This document shows, piece after piece, positions 6,476 to 12,277 of a DNA stretch of 12,350 nt; position 1 is the first letter of the stretch; every line of letters begins with the position of its first letter. Origin of the DNA: an uncultured Chloroflexota bacterium (GTDB taxonomy: Bacteria; Chloroflexota; Dehalococcoidia; CAUJGQ01). The DNA lies in assembly GCA_937879875.1 (NCBI GenBank), contig CALFMN010000241.1, positions 1 to 12,350 on the forward strand. Direction: 5' to 3'. The position numbers were made by a program, and so were the translations under genes. A model generated the notes under the pieces. That model made no database searches, had not been told where the DNA came from, and saw only the letters and a program-made list of their open reading frames with translations.

Positions 6476-7282
6476 ATGGAAGCAGCGGTCAACGGCACGC
6501 GCATCTGCTACGAGGTTCAGGGCTCCGGCCCGCCGCTGGTGCTGATCCACGGCATCGGCGGCAGCGCATTGGACTGGGGCGAGGCGCTGCCGCGGCTGGC
6601 CGCGCACTGCACCGTGCTGGCGCTGGACGTCCGCGGCTTCGGCCGCTCGGCCAAGCCCGCCGGGCCGTACACGCCGGCGCAGTGGGCCGCGGACGTGGCC
6701 GGCGTGCTCGATGCTGCCGGCATGAGCGACGTGATCGTGCTCGGCCATTCGATGGGCGGCGTGATCGCGCAGCGGCTGGTGCTCGACTTCCCGCAAAAGG
6801 TCCGCGCGGCGATCTTCGCCAGCACGTCGAGCGAGGTCAAAGAGGCCGCGGCGCAGTTCTGGGAAGGTCAGGCATCCGACATCGAGCGCGAAGGCCTGGC
6901 GCCGATGATCGCCCGCCGCCAGGCCACCTACACGGACGAGTTCAAGGCTGCCCATCCTGAAGCGCTGGCCGCGGATGAGCGCCGCGTGAAGCTGAACGAG
7001 CCGCACGCCTATGCCGCCGCGGCACGGGCGGTGGCGCGCTACAACTTCACGGACGAGCTGCGCGGCGCAAAGCAGCCGGTGCTGATCTTGCAGGGGTTGG
7101 ACGACAAGCAGACGCCGCCGGGCGGCTCGGTAATCATGTCGCGGGCGATTCCCGGCGCGCGGCTGGTGATGATCGAAAACTGCGGCCACAATATCCACAG
7201 CGACCAGCCGGACCGCTTCGTGAACGAAGTGCTGGGCTTCGTGGCCGGGGTCACGGGCGCGGCGCAGCCGGCCGGCGATTGA
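6476..7282 (+). CDS. Alpha/beta-fold hydrolase
   Basis: A 268-residue soluble alpha/beta hydrolase of usual length. LVLIHGIGGS at 21-30 is the oxyanion-hole strand and HG motif. DVRGFGRSAKP (51-61) is the conserved loop. GHSMGG (90-95) holds the nucleophile Ser92. GLDDKQTP (207-214) supplies the likely acid Asp210, and CGH (236-238) the base His238. The triad is therefore intact. It resembles esterases, enol-lactonases and C-C hydrolases of the large family, and the substrate cannot be assigned. ATG 6476 follows an AGGCAGGAC ribosome site. The stop is 10 bases before the PncC/CinA-C gene, so the two are probably co-transcribed. Confidence 0.88.
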   Translation: MEAAVNGTRICYEVQGSGPPLVLIHGIGGSALDWGEALPRLAAHCTVLALDVRGFGRSAKPAGPYTPAQWAADVAGVLDAAGMSDVIVLGHSMGGVIAQRLVLDFPQKVRAAIFASTSSEVKEAAAQFWEGQASDIEREGLAPMIARRQATYTDEFKAAHPEALAADERRVKLNEPHAYAAAARAVARYNFTDELRGAKQPVLILQGLDDKQTPPGGSVIMSRAIPGARLVMIENCGHNIHSDQPDRFVNEVLGFVAGVTGAAQPAGD

Positions 7283-7292
7283 GGCGAGGGCG

Positions 7293-7778
7293 ATGGCGAT
7301 CGAAGAGCAGGTGATCCAGCGCTGCACCGAGCGCGGCGTGACGCTGAGCACGGCCGAAGCCTGCACCGGCGGCCTGATCGGCGCCATGCTCGTCAGCGTG
7401 CCGGGCAGCTCCAAGGTTTTTGTGGGCGGCATCACGGCCTACCACAACGGGCCGAAGCGCGCCCTGCTCGGCCTCACGGACGAAACGGCGAAGAGCGTCG
7501 GCAGCGTCTCGGAAGCGGGCGTGCGCGAGATGGCCGAGGGCGCCCGCAAAGCCTTCGGCACGACGATCGCCGTCGCCGAGAGCGGCATCGCCGGGCCGAC
7601 GGGCGGCAGCGCAGAGAAGCCGGCCGGCACGGTCTACATCGGCATCGCCACGCCCGACGGCACGCGCGTCGAGGGCTTCCTCTTCCCCGGCTCGCGCCGC
7701 GCCTACATGCTCAGCGTGGCCGAAACGGCGCTGCGCTTCGTGATCGAGTGGCTGGACTCGCGGCCCGGAGACCCCTGA
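7293..7778 (+). CDS. pncC: Nicotinamide-nucleotide amidase, PncC / CinA C-terminal domain family
   Basis: A 161-residue stand-alone CinA C-terminal domain. The family hydrolyses nicotinamide mononucleotide to nicotinic acid mononucleotide and ammonia, recycling NMN released by NAD-dependent ligase. Visible motifs: TAEACTGGLIGAML (20-33), PGSSKVFVGGITAYHNGPK (37-55, with conserved Lys55), SVSE (71-74), and SGIAGPTGGSAEKPAGTVYIG (97-117). The usual TAESCTGG reads TAEACTGG here; I regard this as natural variation but it is worth noting. There is no N-terminal MoCF-like (CinA-N) domain. It starts 10 bases after the hydrolase gene with a GAGGG ribosome site. A NAD-cycle role beside an alpha/beta hydrolase suggests no obvious shared pathway. 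LarB of this same window consumes NaAD, a product downstream of NaMN. Confidence 0.92.
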   Translation: MAIEEQVIQRCTERGVTLSTAEACTGGLIGAMLVSVPGSSKVFVGGITAYHNGPKRALLGLTDETAKSVGSVSEAGVREMAEGARKAFGTTIAVAESGIAGPTGGSAEKPAGTVYIGIATPDGTRVEGFLFPGSRRAYMLSVAETALRFVIEWLDSRPGDP

Positions 7779-7925
7779 ACCCGTGTACGGAACGGCAGGT
7801 TTGTGCGGGAGTTCACATAGCGATTGTCAGCAGCTTCACGGCTGCGAGGAATCCAGGCGCGTAGCGTGATGTCACGGAGATGGCGAGGGGAACGCCGACC
7901 GCGAAATCGCGAGGAGGTGCGCAAG

Positions 7926-8063
7926 ATGGTTCATCCGACGTGGGTCATGCTCAATCCGCAGCCGCTGCCGCCCGGATACTCGAACATGCTCAACCCGCAG
8001 CCGCTGCCGCCCCGTGTTTCAAGCCCGCTGAACGAGCGCGGCATCATCATCGTCGGCGGTTAA
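7926..8063 (+). CDS. Small protein with two LNPQPLPP motifs
   Basis: A 45-residue protein starting at ATG 7926 six bases after a near-perfect ribosome site (GAGGAGGTG, 7911-7919). A nine-residue motif, MLNPQPLPP, occurs at residues 8-16 and 21-29. The tail is SPLNERGIIIVGG. There is no signal peptide, membrane segment or cysteine. The codons of the motif repeats are nearly identical (26 of 27 bases). I recall LNPQPLPP-containing small proteins in other high-GC bacteria without assigned function, but cannot verify this here. The Pro-rich repeat should form a polyproline-II-like strand, suggesting a binding peptide. A peptide-natural-product precursor is another possibility, but no modifying enzyme is evident nearby beyond a flavin monooxygenase. 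A hairpin terminator follows the stop. Confidence 0.75.
   Translation: MVHPTWVMLNPQPLPPGYSNMLNPQPLPPRVSSPLNERGIIIVGG
7947..8012. repeat. 27-base direct repeat encoding MLNPQPLPP
   Basis: Copies at 7947-7973 and 7986-8012 differ only at one third-codon position (AAT against AAC). They are 39 bases apart and in the same frame, so the motif was probably duplicated recently or is held by selection. Confidence 0.85.
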
Positions 8064-8092
8064 CACAGCCAGCGAGACAGGGCCACACGGCC

Positions 8093-8131
8093 GCAACGCC
8101 CGGACTGGTGCGCAACCGGCCCGGGCGTTGC
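8093..8131. terminator. Bidirectional hairpin terminator between convergent genes
   Basis: A perfect 11-bp stem (GCAACGCCCGG / CCGGGCGTTGC) encloses a 17-base loop. It lies 29 bases after the small LNPQPLPP gene and 39 bases beyond the stop of the minus-strand monooxygenase gene, so it can end both. A U tract is lacking, as often in GC-rich genomes. Confidence 0.65.
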
Positions 8132-8170
8132 CGTATCGAGGCTCTGTTACGCCGCAAAGCCGGCGCGGCG

Positions 8171-9325
8171 TCAGGCCGCTCCCTGGTTCAGGAGCCATTC
8201 GCCGGCTGCGACGAAGGCGCCGGGCGCCAGTTGGAAGTGGTGCGTGAGCGTGTTGATGTCGCGAAAACAGCGCTCAAGGCGGCTCGACTCGTAGATGGAC
8301 GTGCCGCCGGCCGCCTGATACAGGAGATTGACCGCGTCGTTCGCACTCTGGGCCGCGTGCGCCGCCGCGAGCCGTACCGGCACGATCATCGGCGGGGTGC
8401 CGTGAGGCGCTGACCCCACGGCGCGCGCCGTGGCGTACAGATAGCCGCGCGCCGCGCGCAGCAGCGCTTCGGCACGGCCCAGGCGTTCGTGCCCGGTGGG
8501 CTGCTGGGCCAGCGGCGTGGTCGTGCCTGCCGGCGTCTTCGTGGCTGCGAGGGTCGTGAACGACTCCACGGCATCGCGCGCGACGCCCAGTCCCACGGCC
8601 GCGAGGAAGAGGGGGCCGATCTCCAGGAAGGGGCGCCGATACCCCAGCCCGGGCCGTGGGGGCGGGCCGCGGAAGAAGGCCTGGAAGGGGAAGCTCTGCG
8701 CCTCGGGCACGAGGACATCGGCGACGGCGTAGTCGTGGCTGCCCGTGCCGCGCATGCCGGTGGTGCGCCAGGTATCGATGATCGTGCCCGCCGCCGCCGG
8801 AAAGAGGAAGAGCTGCGGGGTGGGCGCCCCATCCGGGCCGCGCAGCGGCTCGTCGCCTTCAAAGACCAGGCCGGCGACGACGATCCACGTTGCATCCTGG
8901 CAACCGCTCATGAAGCTCCACCGGCCGCTGAGGCGGTAGCCGCCCGCGACCCGGCGGGCGCGCCCGCGCGGCGTAAAGTTGCCCGCCACGACCGCGTCAT
9001 GGCGGCCGAAGATCGCGCGCGCGACCGGCTCTGCCATGTAGTCGCCGAAGAGCTGGGAGAGGAAGGCGAAGGTCAGATTCCAGCCTACGCTGCCGTCCTG
9101 ACGGCCAAGCTCCTCGGAGACCGCCAGCGCGTCTTCCAGTGCCACCTGCTCGCCGCCAAGCGTGCGTGGGGCGAGCATGCGCAGGAAGCCCGCCGCGCGG
9201 GCGGCGGCGAAGATGGGCGCCGGCAAGCGCCGGTCGCGTTCGCCCTCGTCGCGATGCTGCGCGACGAGGGGTGCGAGGCCTCGCGCCTGCTCAAGCCAGA
9301 TCGTCGTTGGGTTCGCTGCCGTCAT
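8171..9325 (-). CDS. Acyl-CoA dehydrogenase-fold flavin-dependent monooxygenase (group D, HsaA/DszC-like)
   Basis: A 384-residue protein with the full acyl-CoA-dehydrogenase fold: helical N-terminus to about 110, a central beta domain (VAGGYRLSGRWSFMSG, 126-141, and WRTTGMRGTGSHDY further on), and a C-terminal helical domain. The segment SRLERCFRDINTLTHHFQ near 348-365 is typical of the Acyl-CoA_dh_2 type found in two-component flavin monooxygenases rather than true acyl-CoA dehydrogenases. Such enzymes use reduced FMN or FAD from a partner reductase to hydroxylate aromatics or oxidise S or N centres; no reductase gene is in the window. ATG 9325 was chosen over the adjoining GTG 9328 because GGGGG lies five bases upstream of it. 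It stands alone on its strand. The substrate is unknown. A role on the neighbouring small peptides is conceivable but unsupported. Confidence 0.85.
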   Translation of the reverse strand: MTAANPTTIWLEQARGLAPLVAQHRDEGERDRRLPAPIFAAARAAGFLRMLAPRTLGGEQVALEDALAVSEELGRQDGSVGWNLTFAFLSQLFGDYMAEPVARAIFGRHDAVVAGNFTPRGRARRVAGGYRLSGRWSFMSGCQDATWIVVAGLVFEGDEPLRGPDGAPTPQLFLFPAAAGTIIDTWRTTGMRGTGSHDYAVADVLVPEAQSFPFQAFFRGPPPRPGLGYRRPFLEIGPLFLAAVGLGVARDAVESFTTLAATKTPAGTTTPLAQQPTGHERLGRAEALLRAARGYLYATARAVGSAPHGTPPMIVPVRLAAAHAAQSANDAVNLLYQAAGGTSIYESSRLERCFRDINTLTHHFQLAPGAFVAAGEWLLNQGAA

Positions 9326-9647
9326 CACATCCCCCGCCTTTCTCGCCTCATACCCGGCCGCACGAACTGCCCACCCCTGCCCAGGGCGCGGTGCGTGCCG
9401 GTGTGCTACTGGTGGTACGCGGGTGCGGCGGCGCGGAGATGGCTCCGACGAGCGTCACGGCGCCATACAGCGTTGCATGGGCGCATGCCGGCACGGCGCC
9501 CAGTCGCCCCAGGCCGGACGCCGCCACGGTGCGGGCGTGCAACGCTGCCTGGCGGCGTTGCCTGCCCGCGCCATCCCGCCGCGGACCGGGAACCGTACCC
9601 GTGGTGAACCGCTACATTAGCGGACACCCGCAAGGAACACCGCCGTC
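9326..9647. other. Divergent intergenic region with two hairpins
   Basis: This 322-base stretch separates the monooxygenase from the 64-residue gene. It contains stems TGGGCGC/GCGCCCA (9478-9484 with 9496-9502) and GCAACGC/GCGTTGC (9539-9545 with 9555-9561). Open frames on both strands here have no convincing ribosome site or protein-like composition, so none was annotated. A structured RNA cannot be excluded. Confidence 0.5.
9609..9623 (+). promoter_or_regulatory. Dyad over a possible -10 element upstream of the 64-residue gene
   Basis: CCGCTA-CAT-TAGCGG is a perfect 6-bp inverted repeat 24 bases before the ATG at 9648. It contains TACATT, which could serve as a -10 hexamer, with GGAACC upstream as a possible -35 of extracytoplasmic-sigma type. 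The arrangement would fit an operator overlapping a promoter, but the match is weak. Confidence 0.3.
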
Positions 9648-9842
9648 ATGCTTACGAAAGAACTCCCGAGCCCCGTCCGCCTCATCGGTCCCGGCGACCC
9701 GTCGCTGAACGTCGCGAACGTGCAGCAGAGCAACGTCGGCTTCCTGACGGGAGCCCAGACAAACTTCGCCTTCATCAGCCAGCAGGGCGCCGATCTGCAG
9801 GGCCGCACTGCTCGTCCCCTGGTCCGCCTGATCCGTGCGTAA
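9648..9842 (+). CDS. Small orphan protein, 64 residues
   Basis: ATG 9648 is preceded by AAGGAA at a workable distance. The protein begins MLTKELPSPVRLIGPGDPSL, is rich in Asn, Gln, Gly and Ser in the middle (NVANVQQSNVGFLTGAQTN, residues 21-39), and ends with a basic stretch, RTARPLVRLIRA. It has no cysteine, no signal peptide and no membrane segment. Third codon positions are mostly C or G, as in neighbouring genes, which supports coding. I do not recognise it. A second small gene with a strong ribosome site follows after 28 bases, suggesting a two-peptide operon. It could be a secreted or modified peptide precursor, a regulatory peptide or a structural small protein. Confidence 0.6.
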   Translation: MLTKELPSPVRLIGPGDPSLNVANVQQSNVGFLTGAQTNFAFISQQGADLQGRTARPLVRLIRA

Positions 9843-9870
9843 GGCCGCCGCTCAAAGGAGCACAGCCACC

Positions 9871-9960
9871 ATGATCATCGTGCTGCGGGTGCTCACCTCC
9901 CCGCTGCCCCTGCCGACCAGCTACCCGCAGGGTCCAGCCTTCCCGTCCGCTCCGAGCTAA
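9871..9960 (+). CDS. Very small Pro-rich peptide, 29 residues
   Basis: AAAGGAG (9854-9860) lies ten bases before ATG 9871. The 29 codons to TAA 9958-9960 begin with hydrophobic MIIVLRVL and continue with a Pro/Ser-rich tail (SPLPLPTSYPQGP at 10-22). It is located 28 bases after the 64-residue gene and is followed by a GC-rich hairpin. The PLPLP run echoes the PQPLPP motif of the 45-residue protein at 7926. No family is recognised. Coding status rests on the ribosome site, spacing and GC-rich third positions only. Confidence 0.45.
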   Translation: MIIVLRVLTSPLPLPTSYPQGPAFPSAPS

Positions 9961-9975
9961 CCCATCCCCGGGGTC

Positions 9976-10010
9976 GGGCCCGCGCGGCCGGCAACCGGCG
10001 CGCGCGGTCC
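9976..10010. terminator. GC-rich imperfect hairpin after the small-peptide genes
   Basis: Two 16-base arms (GGGCC...GGCCGG and CCGG...GGTCC) around a CAA loop pair with a central mismatch zone. It starts 16 bases after the TAA of the 29-residue peptide gene. It probably ends that short transcript. Confidence 0.4.
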
Positions 10011-10151
10011 GTTACGCAGGCTGCGCAGGGTTTGGGCGCGGTTCAGGGGTTCGTATCCAGCACTAACATCGACTTTGACCGCGCCGCCGCTGCTTCGCGC
10101 GCCCGCCAGGCGGCGCTCAGCATAGTCGGCCGTGGAACGCCGCTGGCAGAC

Positions 10152-10304
10152 TCAGGCCGTGATGTGCGCACTCACCACCAGGAGGCCACCCGACGCAATC
10201 ACACGGCCCTTGAACACGATCTCGAAGCTGCCGGACCCGCTGTACGCATCGCCGGCCCTGCTGAGGGTGTTCGTGAAGCGGATGTTGAAGAGATCCGCGA
10301 AGAC
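10152..10304 (-). pseudogene. Truncated 3' end of a gene of unknown function
   Basis: Fifty codons on the minus strand read FADLFNIRFTNTLSRAGDAY (residues 2-21 of the fragment), then SGSGSFEIVFKGRVIASGG and a normal TGA at 10154-10152. By my count 44 of 50 third positions are G or C, against roughly 62-68 percent in any frame of the next 110 bases upstream. The text looks like a beta-rich, possibly secreted domain. The frame is closed upstream by TGA 10316-10314, with no start codon between. A gene start with ribosome site AGGAGG (10463-10458) and ATG 10448 is in the same frame, but the frame is broken by TGAs after six codons and at 10314. I read it as a degraded gene. Family not identified. 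Confidence 0.45.
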
Positions 10305-10444
10305 CTGTGCGGGTCAAAGGAAAAGGCGTGCCCAAACCAACGAAACGCGCGGCCCTGCGTCTGGACCCGGGCGCCTTGCGTGGGACGGAGAGCGTTGCAG
10401 GGTCCGCATCAACCGATGCGGTCGTGGTCAGGCCGCCGCCGGCA

Positions 10445-10510
10445 TCATGGGTGCTGACCTCCTGAAGGGAAGGCCAGTGCGCGGATCGCGCCGGGGGCGA
10501 ACTCGCCCAT
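10445..10510 (-). CDS. Possible micro-ORF, 21 residues, overlapping a following ATG
   Basis: ATG 10510 has GGGAGG eight bases upstream, and the first 13 codons are almost all G/C-ending (MGEFAPGAIRALAF). Its TGA (10447-10445) overlaps the ATG at 10448, which has its own AGGAGG. This looks like a coupled leader arrangement ahead of the decayed gene. It may itself be a remnant. Evidence is limited to ribosome sites and codon bias. Confidence 0.25.
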   Translation of the reverse strand: MGEFAPGAIRALAFPSGGQHP

Positions 10511-10574
10511 CGCTGCTGCCTCCCGCTGCCGCGGCGGTGCGCCCCTTGCGCAGCCCCATGCGGCCAGCTACAGT

Positions 10575-10596
10575 TAGTCAACCAGTCAACTATACG
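10575..10596 (+). promoter_or_regulatory. Candidate TetR operator and promoter of the tetR-selenoredoxin operon
   Basis: TAGTCAACCAGTCAACTA (10575-10592) is an imperfect dyad, with 12 of 18 positions symmetric and a clear alternating pattern, typical of TetR-family operators. It also contains the direct repeat AGTCAAC. TATACG (10591-10596) is a plausible -10 element. Transcription would then start about two bases before ATG 10605, giving a leaderless or nearly leaderless message, consistent with the absence of a good ribosome site. The location predicts autorepression. Confidence 0.55.
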
Positions 10597-10604
10597 AGCG
10601 GACG

Positions 10605-11273
10605 ATGGGACGCACCAGCGACGCCCGCGAGCGTCTGTTGCAAACGGCCACACAGCTAATCCACGCCCGCAGCTACGGCGACGTGAGCGTGGACGACCTC
10701 TGCGCCGGCGCCGGCGTGAACAAGGGCAGCTTCTACTATTACTTCCCCGCCAAGCGTGACCTTGCGCTGGCGGCGATCGAGGCGCAGTGGCAGCAGGCCC
10801 GCGTCATGCTGCTCGAACCCGCTTTCGCCCGCGATCTGCCGCCGCTGGCCCGCTTCGCTCGCCTGTTCGACCTGGTCGCCGCGATGCACGCAGCCCGCGC
10901 CGAGCAGAGCGGCTGCGTGCTCGGCTGCGCCTTCGGCAACCTCGCACTGGAACTGAGCACGCGGGACGAGGCGATCCGCGCGAAGCTGCAAGGGGTCTTC
11001 GCCGGCTACCGCGTCTACTTCGAAGCGGCGCTGCACGAGGCCGTGGCCGCGGGCGCGCTCGCGCCGCTGGATGTGGCGCAGGCCGCGCAGGCCGTGCTCG
11101 CCCTGCTGGAAGGCGCGCTGCTGCTGGCGAAGACGGAGAACAACGCCGGCGTGGTCAGCCGCCTTGGTGCTCAGGTCGTGCAGCTGATCGGCGCGGACAG
11201 CGGCGGACCGGCGACGCGAACAGACCGAACGATTACGTCACCCGCCACGGGTGCAGGAGCAACACTGCCATGA
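10605..11273 (+). CDS. TetR/AcrR-family transcriptional regulator
   Basis: A 222-residue regulator. Residues 5-50 form the TetR N-terminal DNA-binding domain (ARERLLQTATQLIHARSYGDVSVDDLCAGAGVNKGSFYYYFPAKRDL spans 7-53; recognition helix near 39-47). The ligand-binding part carries SGCVLGCAFGNLALELS (102-118), a motif common in one TetR subfamily, with Cys104 and Cys108 in addition to Cys33 in the helix-turn-helix. Residues 200-222 are a disordered Thr/Gly-rich tail. The gene overlaps the next by ATGA (11270-11273), so regulator and selenoredoxin are translationally coupled. The cysteines and the redox partner gene suggest, but do not show, thiol-based or oxidant sensing. The candidate operator lies immediately upstream. 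The effector is unknown. Confidence 0.92.
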   Translation: MGRTSDARERLLQTATQLIHARSYGDVSVDDLCAGAGVNKGSFYYYFPAKRDLALAAIEAQWQQARVMLLEPAFARDLPPLARFARLFDLVAAMHAARAEQSGCVLGCAFGNLALELSTRDEAIRAKLQGVFAGYRVYFEAALHEAVAAGALAPLDVAQAAQAVLALLEGALLLAKTENNAGVVSRLGAQVVQLIGADSGGPATRTDRTITSPATGAGATLP

Positions 11274-12277
11274 CGACACCCGCGCTGCCGCCCTACCCGC
11301 CCGTCGATGTCGAGCACGTTGGCCCGGCGCTGGGTGAGCGCTTCCCCGACCTCGTGCTGCCCGATCAGCACGGCACGCCGGTCGATCTGCACGCGGCCCG
11401 CGTCGGCCGGCGGGCCTTGATCGTGTTTTACCGCAGCGCCGCCTGGTGACCGTACTGCAAATCGCAGCTCGTGGAGCTGCAACGGGCACTGGCGGACTAT
11501 GAGCGCAACGGTATCGCCGTCTTCGCGATCAGTTATGATCCGGTGAGCGTACTGGCCGGCTTCGCCGAGAAGCATGGCATCACCTATCCGCTGCTGGGCG
11601 ACGAGGGCAGCGTTGTGATCCGACGGCTACGGATGCTCAACGAGCAGGTGTTCGAGCAGCACGCCGCCTTCGGCATTCCCCGCCGCGACGTCGCCTGGGG
11701 CGTCGCCTATCCAGGCGCCTTCATCCTCGACACTGATGGCATCGTGCGCGAGAAGCGCTTCCTGCAGAGCTACCGCGAGCGCGAGACAGGCGCGGCGCTG
11801 CTGGAGCAGGCGTTCGGCGTCGAGAGCGCCGCGCACGGCCCGGAGCAGCGCGCGAGCGGCCCCGGCCTTGTCGTCCGCGCCTATCTGGACGCGCCGGCCT
11901 ACCGGCTCTCCCAGCGGCGCTGGCTCACGGTTGAGCTGCAGATCGCCGGCGGGCTGCACGTCTACGGCCGGCCGATTCCCGAGGGCTACGTACCGCTCGA
12001 CGTAACGGTGGCGCCGATCGAGGGCATCGCAATGGGTGGAGTGGAGGCGCCGGCGCCGCGGCCGTTCCAAATGGAAGGGCTGGACGAGCAGTTCGTCGTC
12101 TACGAGGGCCGCGTCGTGCTGCGGTTGCCGCTCACGTTCCAGCGCCGGGTCGAGTCTGAGACGCTGACGGTCAGCGTGCGCTGCCAGGCGTGCAGCGCAA
12201 GCGACTGCCTGCTGCCGGTCACGCTGGACCTGGCGTTGCCGATCGTGGCCGAGAACCTTGTCGATTTGGACCGGTGA
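11270..12277 (+). CDS. Selenocysteine-containing redoxin (UxxC) fused to a DsbD-N-like domain
   Basis: Read with one in-frame TGA as selenocysteine, the frame gives 335 residues from ATG 11270; AGGAG (11255-11259) lies ten bases upstream. Residues 17-180 are an AhpC/TSA-type redoxin: GERFPDLVLPDQHGTPVDL (22-40), IVFYRSAAW (51-59), then U60-P-Y-C63-K in place of the usual WCPYCK, QLVELQ, FAISYDPVSVLAGFAEKHGI (85-104) and AYPGAFILDTDG (146-157). Residues 200-325 resemble the DsbD N-terminal domain, with CQACSASDC (Cys305, 308, 313). The reading frame, codon bias and family similarity continue unchanged across the TGA, and a SECIS-like hairpin follows. Likely function: thiol peroxidase or disulfide reductase. 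No signal peptide is seen, although the DsbD-like part would suggest an envelope role. Conventional calling would start at GTG 11471 and lose the active site. Alternatives are a nonsense mutation or sequence error. Confidence 0.85.
11447..11485 (+). promoter_or_regulatory. UGA selenocysteine codon and bacterial SECIS element
   Basis: TGA at 11447-11449 is codon 60. A perfect 7-bp stem GCAGCTC (11464-11470) / GAGCTGC (11474-11480) closes the loop GTG (11471-11473), 21 bases after the TGA. An outer helix CCGT (11450-11453) / ACGG (11482-11485) begins directly after the TGA. Known bacterial SECIS elements lie immediately downstream of UGA, with the apical loop about 16-37 bases away and a G in the first loop positions; this element meets these criteria. 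It would recruit SelB with selenocysteyl-tRNA. The internal GTG 11471 is the loop itself. Confidence 0.8.

Larger units (their letters stand above)
9961..10604. other. 644-base region without an intact gene
   Basis: Contents: the hairpin above, a decayed minus-strand gene end (10152-10304), a 21-codon minus-strand micro-frame (10445-10510) and a TetR-type operator (10575-10592). Longer open frames on both strands show poor third-position GC bias and Arg/Pro/Ala-rich, non-protein-like translation. Nothing else is supported. Confidence 0.6.

Noticed and set aside
9348..9542. 64-codon minus-strand frame between the monooxygenase and the small-peptide genes
   Set aside because: No ribosome site, mixed composition, and it spans two hairpins. 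Weak evidence against non-coding.
10314..10316. Second selenocysteine TGA in the decayed minus-strand gene
   Set aside because: The sequence upstream of this TGA is not protein-like in that frame, another TGA interrupts it, and no redox motif is present.
10132..10659. 175-codon plus-strand frame upstream of tetR
   Set aside because: It crosses the tetR start and operator, has poor third-position GC bias, and its first part is the complement of the minus-strand coding remnant.
11471..12277. Redoxin gene starting at GTG 11471 (268 residues)
   Set aside because: This start has no ribosome site, lies inside a perfect hairpin, and removes the redoxin N-terminus and active site, which are encoded in the same frame upstream of the TGA.
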